Shown here one piece after another: positions 45,964-53,995 of a stretch of 64,000 bases of DNA; the stretch's first letter is position 1, and every line of letters starts with the position of its first letter. The stretch lies in contig JAAWWF010000002.1 in NCBI GenBank assembly GCA_021404565.1, positions 62,001 to 126,000 on the forward strand, in the 5' to 3' direction. Made by a program: the position numbers and the translations under genes. This stretch comes from Roseivirga sp. (lineage in GTDB: Bacteria > Bacteroidota > Bacteroidia > Cytophagales > Cyclobacteriaceae). The notes below the pieces were generated by a model that saw only the letters and a list, made by a program, of their open reading frames with translations, had not been told where the DNA came from and ran no database searches.

Positions 45964-48384
45964 ATGGTTAAAAACAACATCATTCTCGCTTTCAGACAGC
46001 TCAAAAGAAACAGAGTATTTTCCTTCGTCAATGTACTGGGGCTTTCCCTGTCAATGGTAGCCTGTCTGCTTATTTTTAAATACATTTCTTTTGAAAAGAG
46101 CTACGACAACTACCATTCAGATGTAGACAATATCTATCGCATATACCGTCACTCAGAGCGTGCTCAATACGGAGATGATGATGTAGTCCCCATCTTTCCG
46201 GCTATTGGTCCGCTAACCAAAACTGATATTCCTGAGTTTGTGCAGACCAGTCGCTTTATAGGTTCTGAGAAAATGTTCCAGTCTTTTGCACTGAGCTATT
46301 TTCCGAAAGAAGGAGCTGCCAAAACCTTCAACATCACAAAAGGCTACTTTGCTGATCATGATGCTATCAACATATTGGGTTTCGACTGGACAGATGAAAG
46401 TATGCAACCTTCCCTGGACAACCCGAATGAGGTGGTGATTTCACGTTCTACAGCTAATAAATTTTTTGGTAATGAGCCTGCTGTGGGTAAGGTACTTCGC
46501 TTCAAAAACAGGGGAGTGAATATGAAAGTGACAGGAGTTTTTGAAGACTTGCCTGAGAATACACATTTCAAATTTGAGCTACTTTGTTCCTTTCAGTCTC
46601 TGCCGGCAGAATGGAAGCTGGATGAGGATTTTGGCTGGGGTAATTTTTACACTTATGCACGCATAAGTGATGGTGCCGACCTTGCAACAGTAGAGTACAA
46701 GCTCAACGAACTGCTTAAAGACCGGGAAACCTGGTATGCTGAGGAGCAGATTGTGTTCAAGCTGCAGCCGATCAAAGATATTCACCTGAAATCTGACAAG
46801 GTATTTGAGTTGGAAGCCAACGGAAATGAAAGAACGGTTTTCTTTATGACCATCATAGGCTTCTTTATCATGCTTATTGCCTGGGTCAATTATATCAACC
46901 TAAGCACCTCGAAGCTGATCGACAGAGCTAAAGAGGTGGGTGTAAGAAAAGTGCTGGGTAGCTACCGCAGCCAGTTGATGAATCAGTTTATAACGGAATC
47001 GGTGGTCATGAACTTCCTGTCCATTGTGCTTTCCCTTACCGTATTGCAGGTTACCATTAGCTTCTTCGAATCACTTTTGGGCATTCCAATCGCCTTTTTT
47101 ACTAAAGAAGCATTGCCCGTAACCATACAGTTTGTAGGACTTTTTACCCTGGGTGCTTTGCTCTTTGGCTTTTACCCGGCACTGCTGTTTTCTAAACAAA
47201 AAGTAACCAGCGTCTTAAAGGGAAGAAGCAGAAGCAGCAAATCTGGTCTGCTATTACGCAGGGTGCTAACGGTTTTTCAGTTTGCCATTGCATTGGTACT
47301 CATCATTGGCACCTTCACGGTTTATAGTCAGCTTCAGTTTATGCAGAACCAATCGTTGGGTATGACCATCGATCAGACCCTGATTGTAAGAAAGCCCTTT
47401 ACCGAGTCTGCGAGCAGAGCCTCAAGCGAAGCTGCGTTTGTTAACGGAGCAAGGCAGCTCAGTGGAGTACAGGCTGTGAGCGCTACCTCTGAGATACCGG
47501 GCTATGAAATTACACGCATGCGCTGGATAGCATTGGGCCCTAATCAGGGAGACCAGGCACTCTATGCTAAGGATATAGCCATAGATGAGTATTTCACCGA
47601 CCTCTATGATATTGATGTGATCCACGGTCGCAGCTTTGCACCTGAGTTTGAAGATGCTACCGGGGTAGTACTCAACCTATCAGCGGCCAGAGATCTGCTG
47701 GGAGCAGAGGCTGATCTGGCCGACTGGGTAAATAAAACCATTTACTATGAGACAGCGCCCTTTACGCTCATTGGTATCATCGATGACATCAGCCAGCAAT
47801 CGCTTAAAAACTCAGCGGAGGCGCATATTTATACCAAGCGCAACCGGGTTAAGTTTTACTCTGTCAAAGTAAATACTGCGGACATTAACAAAACCATAAG
47901 CGAGCTGGAAACCGTGTTTGGCGGCAGCTTTGCCAGCAGTCACTTTGACTACTTCTTTCTGGATGAATACTTCGACAGACAGTATCGCTCTGACCGAATG
48001 TTCGGACAGATCTTTACCTTCTTTTCTGTACTGGCTATTATGATCACTGTGCTGGGCCTATTTGGCCTGTCTATCTACAACATTGGTCAAAGGGCCAAAG
48101 AGGTGAGCATTCGCAGGGTACTGGGGGCCTCCTTCAACAGTATTTCATTGTTGCTTACCAAGGATTACTTCCTGCTGATTTTTATTGCCGCTGTGGTGGC
48201 AGTACCGCTGGGCTATCTTATGATAGAACAGTGGCTTGCCAACTTTGCCAATCACTTGGAAATAGGGCTTATGCTCTTTGTATTGCCCATAGTACTGGTA
48301 TTGGTGCTCACGCTGTTGACAGTCGGCTATCAGGTAATCAAGGCTGCTGTGGCCAATCCCGCAGAAACACTCAGGTGGGAGTGA
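45964..48384 (+). CDS. ABC transporter permease, MacB/FtsX type (P12, last of array)
   Basis: This 806-residue permease is separated from P11 by 167 bases, the only sizeable gap in the array, with its own candidate -24/-12 promoter. Coupling helices are KEVGVRKVLGSY (from 323) and KEVSIRRVLGAS (from 712); the end is VANPAETLRWE. The periplasmic loop is TSEIPGYEITR, and the first periplasmic domain has an insert around FQSFALSYFPKEGAAK. Canonical duplicated FtsX topology. A strong terminator 16 bases downstream closes the array. Confidence 0.91.
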   Translation: MVKNNIILAFRQLKRNRVFSFVNVLGLSLSMVACLLIFKYISFEKSYDNYHSDVDNIYRIYRHSERAQYGDDDVVPIFPAIGPLTKTDIPEFVQTSRFIGSEKMFQSFALSYFPKEGAAKTFNITKGYFADHDAINILGFDWTDESMQPSLDNPNEVVISRSTANKFFGNEPAVGKVLRFKNRGVNMKVTGVFEDLPENTHFKFELLCSFQSLPAEWKLDEDFGWGNFYTYARISDGADLATVEYKLNELLKDRETWYAEEQIVFKLQPIKDIHLKSDKVFELEANGNERTVFFMTIIGFFIMLIAWVNYINLSTSKLIDRAKEVGVRKVLGSYRSQLMNQFITESVVMNFLSIVLSLTVLQVTISFFESLLGIPIAFFTKEALPVTIQFVGLFTLGALLFGFYPALLFSKQKVTSVLKGRSRSSKSGLLLRRVLTVFQFAIALVLIIGTFTVYSQLQFMQNQSLGMTIDQTLIVRKPFTESASRASSEAAFVNGARQLSGVQAVSATSEIPGYEITRMRWIALGPNQGDQALYAKDIAIDEYFTDLYDIDVIHGRSFAPEFEDATGVVLNLSAARDLLGAEADLADWVNKTIYYETAPFTLIGIIDDISQQSLKNSAEAHIYTKRNRVKFYSVKVNTADINKTISELETVFGGSFASSHFDYFFLDEYFDRQYRSDRMFGQIFTFFSVLAIMITVLGLFGLSIYNIGQRAKEVSIRRVLGASFNSISLLLTKDYFLLIFIAAVVAVPLGYLMIEQWLANFANHLEIGLMLFVLPIVLVLVLTLLTVGYQVIKAAVANPAETLRWE

Positions 48385-48400
48385 GAGCGAATTTATAGAT

Positions 48401-48449
48401 AGAAAAAGAAATGCCCATCAGCCATTAGCCGATGGGCATTTCTTTTTCT
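48401..48449 (+). terminator. Strong intrinsic terminator closing the permease array
   Basis: AGAAAAAGAAATGCCCATC (48401-48419) pairs perfectly with 48431-48449 across an 11-base loop: a 19-bp stem whose distal half ends TTTCTTTTTCT. It may also work on the minus strand because the arms carry A and T runs. Confidence 0.85.
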
Positions 48450-48479
48450 GTTCCACGCTAAGGACGAACTGTTAAATCC

Positions 48480-48498
48480 AGTCGTCCAACGGACGACT
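48480..48498. promoter_or_regulatory. Palindrome upstream of the hexosaminidase gene
   Basis: AGTCGTCC-AAC-GGACGACT is a perfect 8-bp inverted repeat with a 3-base centre, 66 bases before the ATG at 48564. A related GGACGAACT lies just upstream at about 48462. It is a plausible repressor or activator site; no T run follows it. Confidence 0.4.
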
Positions 48499-48563
48499 TC
48501 GAATGTAAGACTACTTATCAATTTTCAATAAGTATTCTTAATTTAGTGCAACCCAAGACTATT

Positions 48564-50144
48564 ATGAAAGCTGCCCCCTGTTCGCTGAGGCTCCTGATGT
48601 TGTTATCAATTTGCCTTACTACTGTTTTTTCTTGTGACGAAGCCACTCCCAAAGACCTGAATGCCGAGGCGATCATCCCCAAACCGGCTTCCGTAATTGC
48701 GACAGGCAGCTCTTTTACTATTAAATCATCGACTACCATTTCTTCTGGCAGCGAAGCTTTGGCAGCCAGTGAGTTTCTGGTAGATATGTTAAATCCGGCA
48801 ACAGGATTTGAACTAAAGCCGGAGCTGGTGGAAGGCAAGGCTTCCAGAGGCATCTATCTTTCCCTGATCAACGATTCAGAACTGGGGGAGGAAGGTTACG
48901 AGCTGGACATCACCGAGAAACTCGTCAGTCTGAATGCTCAGACCGAAGCTGGCCTGCTACGAGGCATCCAGACCATCAGACAATTATTACCTCCTACAAT
49001 CGAATCGAAAACTAAAGTTGAGGAGCCCTGGGAGATTGCCACCGGTACCGTGACCGATATACCGCAGTTTTCCTACCGTGGGGCGATGCTCGATGTCTCC
49101 AGACATTTCTTCGGTGTCGAAGATGTGAAAAAGTACATCGACTACCTGGCCTTTTTTAAAATGAATGCCCTGCACCTTCATCTTTCCGATGATCAGGGAT
49201 GGAGAATTGAGATTAAAAGCTGGCCAAAACTCACCACCATAGGTGGTGCTACCCAGGTAGGTGGGGGTGAAGGTGGTTTTTACACCCAGGAAGATTACAG
49301 GGAAATTGTGGCATACGCGGCCAGAAGACATATTATGATTATCCCGGAAATTGATATGCCCGGCCATACCAATGCCGCTCTGGCATCTTATGCCGAGCTT
49401 AATTGTGATGGCAAAGCCACGGAATTGTATACCGGTACCAAGGTGGGTTTTAGTACCTTTTGTACCGATAAAGAAATCACCTATACCTTCATCAATGATG
49501 TGATTCGGGAGCTGGCGGCTATGACACCCGGCCCGTATATCCATATTGGTGGCGATGAGAGCCATGTAACGGAATTGGAGGACTATATTCCCTTTGTAAA
49601 CCGAGTAAAGGACATCGTTACCTCCCATGGTAAATCGATGATTGGCTGGGACGAAGTAGCTCAGGCCAATCTGGATGAGCAATCTGTGGTGCAACTTTGG
49701 AATAGTCCCGATTTTGCCCGAATGGCCGTAAAGAAGGGCAGTAAGGTTATCATGTCTCCTGCCAAGAGAGCCTACCTCGATATGCAGTATGACTCTACCA
49801 CCCAATTGGGATTGCACTGGGCTGCCTATATAGAAGTGGATGACGGTTACAACTGGGATCCCGAGCTTTTTGCAAGAGGTGTTGACAAAGAGTCGATACT
49901 GGGGGTTGAAAGTCCGCTGTGGTCAGAAACGGTGACCAATATGGACGAGATAGAATACATGATCTTCCCTCGCCTGGCCGGCTACTCAGAGATTGGATGG
50001 TCGGGCAGCGACCGCAACTGGGATGAATATAAAACCAGACTTGCTAAGTTCGAAACCCGCTTTGAAGTAATGGATATCAACTATTATCGCTCACGAAGAG
50101 TCTGGGGAAAAGATTCAGACCTGCAACTGGTAGATAACAAGTAG
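48564..50144 (+). CDS. GH20 beta-N-acetylhexosaminidase, lipoprotein
   Basis: The ATG at 48564 gives a 526-residue protein with a lipoprotein signal (LLMLLSICLTTVFSC) whose cysteine precedes DEA; an in-frame GTG 18 bases upstream is less likely. A GH20b-like domain occupies about residues 30-150. The catalytic barrel begins at FSYRGAMLDVSRHFFGVEDVKKYIDYLAFFKMNALHLH and carries the acid/base pair D331-E332 in HIGGDESH. Later IGWDEV and VVQLWN match the substrate-binding loops of the family. It cleaves terminal N-acetylhexosamine from chitin, peptidoglycan or glycan fragments at the outer membrane or in the periplasm. Confidence 0.94.
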   Translation: MKAAPCSLRLLMLLSICLTTVFSCDEATPKDLNAEAIIPKPASVIATGSSFTIKSSTTISSGSEALAASEFLVDMLNPATGFELKPELVEGKASRGIYLSLINDSELGEEGYELDITEKLVSLNAQTEAGLLRGIQTIRQLLPPTIESKTKVEEPWEIATGTVTDIPQFSYRGAMLDVSRHFFGVEDVKKYIDYLAFFKMNALHLHLSDDQGWRIEIKSWPKLTTIGGATQVGGGEGGFYTQEDYREIVAYAARRHIMIIPEIDMPGHTNAALASYAELNCDGKATELYTGTKVGFSTFCTDKEITYTFINDVIRELAAMTPGPYIHIGGDESHVTELEDYIPFVNRVKDIVTSHGKSMIGWDEVAQANLDEQSVVQLWNSPDFARMAVKKGSKVIMSPAKRAYLDMQYDSTTQLGLHWAAYIEVDDGYNWDPELFARGVDKESILGVESPLWSETVTNMDEIEYMIFPRLAGYSEIGWSGSDRNWDEYKTRLAKFETRFEVMDINYYRSRRVWGKDSDLQLVDNK

Positions 50145-50591
50145 CCAGGTCAGTTTTCAGTCGATGGTCCATGGCCCCGTCAGCAGCGAAGCTCAGACGG
50201 ATGAGGTTTGAGCAGTCAGGTTATCAGTGATTAGTTATCGGGAAATCAGGCTATAAACAGAGCCTTTTTATGCTGATCACAAGGGGTATCCAGGGTGACT
50301 TTAAGTAGCTGTTCCATACCCAGCTCACCACCAATGATGTCAGACGGTTATGGGCAAACCCGCCTGAAGTAGATACCGATCAACCCTCCATGTAACTCGG
50401 TGGTTCCCCGTGTCCTCTGTGCTATAACCACCGTCAGACCATTGCAGGAAAAATACAAAACTCCCCAAATCCGCATATCGAAAAGCCCGATTAATTATTA
50501 ATTTCGGCCCTTGTATCTGATTCGGCATGGGAATTGAAAGCTTAGGTTTAGGCGGCATGCCCGATAAAGGATAACAACAAAAGGTCTGAAC
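50145..50591. other. Intergenic region with inverted repeats and weak terminator
   Basis: This 447-base gap contains a weak hairpin (AGGCT at 50248-50252 with AGCCT at 50261-50265, then TTTTT) that may end the hexosaminidase transcript. It also has a longer imperfect inverted repeat, GTCAGACGGTTAT at 50339-50351 against ATAACCACCGTCAGAC at 50424-50439. CGGCATG at 50523-50529 followed by TTGAA resembles a -24/-12 promoter with an imperfect -12 box, 55 bases before the next gene. No coding sequence was convincing. Confidence 0.45.
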
Positions 50592-52109
50592 ATGAGAAAA
50601 TTATCACTGATTGCCATTTTGGTTTTTATGGTTAACCTGCTTTCAGCACAGAAACTGCCTGAAATGCGCTACACCATAGACATGACCCAAAGTACCGATA
50701 CTTTCAACATTACGCTGTATCCGGGAAAGCTCAAAGAAGCGAGCACTTTTCAGTTTGCCTCAACAGCACCTGGTACCTATCAGACAATGAATATCGGCCG
50801 ACTGGTAAGTGGTTTTGCCGCTTTTGATAAAAAGGGAAGAGCCATTGAAGTAGAAAAACTCTCAGTCAACCAATACAAAATAAGCAACTCCAAAAAGGTG
50901 CATAAGCTTAGCTATCAGGTAGCTGAAACCTTTGATACCCGGTTGTCCGAATACCCCATTTACCCCATGGCAGGCTCTTCTTTGGAAGAAGACCATGCAC
51001 TGATCAATGCACATACCCTACTTGGCTATTTTCATGGATTTCAGAAGAGCCCCCTTAGCTTAACACTCAAGGGCCGAGCTGGCTGGGAGATCGGTACAGC
51101 CCTTAATGCCGATAATGGCATTTACAAAGCCACCGATTACGATCACGCTGTGGACTCACCCATTCTGCTGGGAAAGCTCACAAAGGCCAGCACAAAGATC
51201 GCGGATACCCAGGTAGAGATTTATACTTACTCGCAAAACGATAAAATCTCTTCTGAGCGCTTGTTGGAGAGCATGAGCAGCATGTTGCAGGCGACCAAAG
51301 ATTTTCTCATCGATTTGCCAGTGGATCGCTATACCTTCCTATACCACTTTGCGCCCGACACCAGGGGAGCTACCGGTGCCTGGGAGCACTCATATAGCTC
51401 GGAATACACCCTGATTGAAAATGACTTTAATACACCACAGCAGGTGCAGGCAGTGACCGATATTGCCTCTCATGAGTTTTTTCATATCGTGACACCACTC
51501 AACATCCATAGTGAAATTGTAGAAGAGTTTAATTTCGTAAAACCTACTCCCTCCGTTCATCTATGGCTTTATGAGGGAGTGACTGAATGGGCCTCAAATA
51601 TGCTGCTGTATAGGGCAGGGGAGCTCTCTTTGGAAGAATATCTACTCGGTAGCGTTCGACAGAAGATTCTCGTGAATCAACAAGTGTTCAACTCTGACTG
51701 GAGTCTGAAGAAACTGGCAGAGGAGTCCTTTAATGCCGAGGGGTCAAAGCAATATGGTAATATCTATTTCAAAGGCTCTCTCATCGGCAATCTGCTGGAT
51801 ATTCGCCTGCTCGAGCTGTCTGATGGTAAAATGGGCTTACGCGAACTGCTGCTCGACCTTATTGTAGAATATGGTAAGGGCAAGCCTGTGTCTGAGGCCA
51901 CCTTCTTCGATGACCTCGCTGCGATGACCTACCCGGAAATCAGAGAGTTTTTTGACGACTATGTATTGGACAACAAGGAGTTGCCACTGGCCGAGTATTT
52001 TGCTAAAGTAGGCATAGAAATAGCCGGGACTGAGGTGAAAAAGATAGAGGAGATGACGCCTCAGCAACAGAAGCTGTTCGAGGTCTGGAGCAAGAACCTG
52101 AAGCGTTGA
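50592..52109 (+). CDS. M61 family metallopeptidase without PDZ domain
   Basis: This 505-residue exported protein (signal MRKLSLIAILVFMVNLLSAQ) is a paralog of the peptidase at 12007-13911. It has the N-terminal beta domain, then HEFFH (H294, E295, H298) with IVTPLNIHSE, and the downstream WLYEGVTEW carrying the expected third zinc ligand. It ends about 130 residues earlier than its paralog, after the helical region, without a PDZ domain. Catalytic residues are complete, so it should be active. It is probably periplasmic; natural substrate unknown. Confidence 0.9.
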   Translation: MRKLSLIAILVFMVNLLSAQKLPEMRYTIDMTQSTDTFNITLYPGKLKEASTFQFASTAPGTYQTMNIGRLVSGFAAFDKKGRAIEVEKLSVNQYKISNSKKVHKLSYQVAETFDTRLSEYPIYPMAGSSLEEDHALINAHTLLGYFHGFQKSPLSLTLKGRAGWEIGTALNADNGIYKATDYDHAVDSPILLGKLTKASTKIADTQVEIYTYSQNDKISSERLLESMSSMLQATKDFLIDLPVDRYTFLYHFAPDTRGATGAWEHSYSSEYTLIENDFNTPQQVQAVTDIASHEFFHIVTPLNIHSEIVEEFNFVKPTPSVHLWLYEGVTEWASNMLLYRAGELSLEEYLLGSVRQKILVNQQVFNSDWSLKKLAEESFNAEGSKQYGNIYFKGSLIGNLLDIRLLELSDGKMGLRELLLDLIVEYGKGKPVSEATFFDDLAAMTYPEIREFFDDYVLDNKELPLAEYFAKVGIEIAGTEVKKIEEMTPQQQKLFEVWSKNLKR

Positions 52110-52327
52110 GTTAAACAGCTTAAATTTTCCGCAGTCCTGGCCTTCGCAAAAACGTGATAGGGTTCACTGATATATACTAATCTAGAGGAAACCTCTCGAT
52201 AACTATCGCATAGAGTACAATCAATATCTTTTTTGAAGCAGGTATAAGCCTGTCATATTCTCAGGATTCGTTACTTTGGTTTCTGTATTAATTCCACCTA
52301 CTGTTTTATCAACCAGACACTAATCCT

Positions 52328-53710
52328 ATGACCACCTCTTTTGACGCTATCGTAATTGGCACCGGCCAGGCAGGCCCCTCGTTAGCCGCCCGACTTGCAG
52401 CCTCCGGTATGAAAACCGCCATTATAGAACGAAAGCTTTTTGGGGGTACTTGTGTGAATACGGGCTGTACGCCCACCAAAGCCCTGGTGGCCAGTGCCAG
52501 AACAGCGCATGTGGCCCGTCAGGCGGCTAATTGGGGAGTAGAGATTTCCGGTGACATCAAGGTGGACATGAAGAAAGTAAAGGCCCGTAAGGATGCTATC
52601 GTCAATGCCTCTACTACGGGTGTTGAAAACTGGCTGAAGGGTCTGGAGAATGTAACTGTCTATGAGGGCCATGGCCGTTTTGAAAGCCAAACCACGGTTC
52701 GGGTGGGAGAAGAACTGCTGGAGGCACCTAAAATCTTTATCAACGTGGGAGGCCGGGCCTTTGTGCCAGACAATGCGAAAGAGGGAGACGTGCCATATTG
52801 GACCAATACGGATATGATGGAAGTAGATTTTGTACCAGAACACCTCATTGTTGTCGGGGGGAGCTATATCGGCCTGGAATTTGGCCAGATGTTCAGGCGA
52901 TTTGGCAGTAAGGTCACCATTATAGAAAAGCACGATCGCATTGTGAGCAGAGAAGATGAAGATGTGTCAACCGCACTGACTGAAAAACTGGAATCGGAGG
53001 GCATTGAGTTCAGAACACAGGCAGAGTGCATCAGCGCGAAAATGGACGGAGACGAAATTTTTGTGGATGTCATCTGCAAAAAGGGCGGCCCTGGTGTGAG
53101 AGGCACACATTTGCTTTATGCCATCGGGCGTAGTCCGAACACGCATGATCTGGGCCTGGATAAGGCAGGTGTCAAGGTTAATCAGCGTGGCTTTATTGAG
53201 GTAGATGATCAACTTAAAACAAGTGTAGAGGGCATATGGGCCATGGGCGACTGTAATGGAAGGGGAGCCTTTACCCATACGGCCTACAACGACTATGAGA
53301 TTGTAGCAGCCAATTTACTGGATAATGACCCGAGGCGCGTGAGCGATAGAATTCTCTGCTACGGGCTCTACACAGATCCACCATTGGCGAGGATAGGTAT
53401 GTCGGAAACTGAGGCGCTGGCTTCAGGGAAAAGGGTATTGAAAGGCTTTAGGGAAATGAAGCGTATAGCCCGCGCCAAAGAACGGGGTGAAACTACGGGT
53501 TTTATGAAGGTGATGGTAGATGCCGATACGGAAGAGATTTTAGGAGCCACGATTTACGGCATCGATGGAGACGAAATTATCCACTCCATGCTAGATCTTA
53601 TGTATGCTAAAAAACCCTACACAGTAATCAGTCGGGCCGTTCATATCCACCCCACCGTTTCTGAGCTGATTCCCACCATGCTGCAAGGACTAAGACCTCT
53701 GAATTTTTAA
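52328..53710 (+). CDS. FAD-dependent pyridine nucleotide-disulfide oxidoreductase (mercuric-reductase-like)
   Basis: This 460-residue cytosolic flavoprotein has GTGQAG at 11-16 for FAD, the redox-active pair C42/C47 in GTCVNTGCTPTK, an NAD(P) motif VVGGSYIGLEFGQMFRRFG near residue 180, a second FAD contact IWAMGDCNG, and the C-terminal HPTVSE dyad. These are the features of dihydrolipoamide dehydrogenase/mercuric reductase relatives. The C-terminal cysteine pair and N-terminal metal-binding domain of true mercuric reductase are absent and no mer genes are nearby, so mercury reduction is unlikely. The disulfide substrate is unknown. Confidence 0.91.
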   Translation: MTTSFDAIVIGTGQAGPSLAARLAASGMKTAIIERKLFGGTCVNTGCTPTKALVASARTAHVARQAANWGVEISGDIKVDMKKVKARKDAIVNASTTGVENWLKGLENVTVYEGHGRFESQTTVRVGEELLEAPKIFINVGGRAFVPDNAKEGDVPYWTNTDMMEVDFVPEHLIVVGGSYIGLEFGQMFRRFGSKVTIIEKHDRIVSREDEDVSTALTEKLESEGIEFRTQAECISAKMDGDEIFVDVICKKGGPGVRGTHLLYAIGRSPNTHDLGLDKAGVKVNQRGFIEVDDQLKTSVEGIWAMGDCNGRGAFTHTAYNDYEIVAANLLDNDPRRVSDRILCYGLYTDPPLARIGMSETEALASGKRVLKGFREMKRIARAKERGETTGFMKVMVDADTEEILGATIYGIDGDEIIHSMLDLMYAKKPYTVISRAVHIHPTVSELIPTMLQGLRPLNF

Positions 53711-53829
53711 GACATTGTAGGTCGGAGCGATTTCCTTAGCTCATATTCACCACACCAGTCGCTCGCGTCCTCCGTGATTACCCATGCGAGAGTCAGTCAT
53801 ACATAGGTGACCCTTTGCGTCCTGTTTCA

Positions 53830-53856
53830 TCAGAGTCATCGCTTGCGAGACTCTGA
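53830..53856. repeat. Inverted repeat downstream of the oxidoreductase gene
   Basis: TCAGAGTC (53830-53837) and GACTCTGA (53849-53856) form a perfect 8-bp stem around an 11-base loop. There is no T run, so it is either a weak terminator or an unrelated structure. The rest of the 285-base gap (53711-53995) shows no gene. Confidence 0.35.
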
Positions 53857-53995
53857 GCAACCCAACCGGATTCACCCTTACGGCATTTCCGCCCCATATA
53901 GCGATAAATCGGGTTAATTCCGATTAGTTGTTACTACTACAGCCCATTTTAAAGGAGTTTGCGCAGGGGCTGAGTTTTCTTCACGGGAAAAAAAG

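Noticed and set aside
19026-48384. Array generated by a transposon or phage
   Set aside because: No transposase, integrase, terminal repeats or target duplications were seen; spacing and strand fit ordinary tandem gene duplication.
48987-49817. 276-residue open frame on the minus strand inside the hexosaminidase gene
   Set aside because: Shadow of a clearly coding GH20 domain; no start context and no recognisable protein features.
52328-53710. True mercuric reductase (merA)
   Set aside because: No C-terminal cysteine pair, no N-terminal metal-binding domain and no mer genes nearby.
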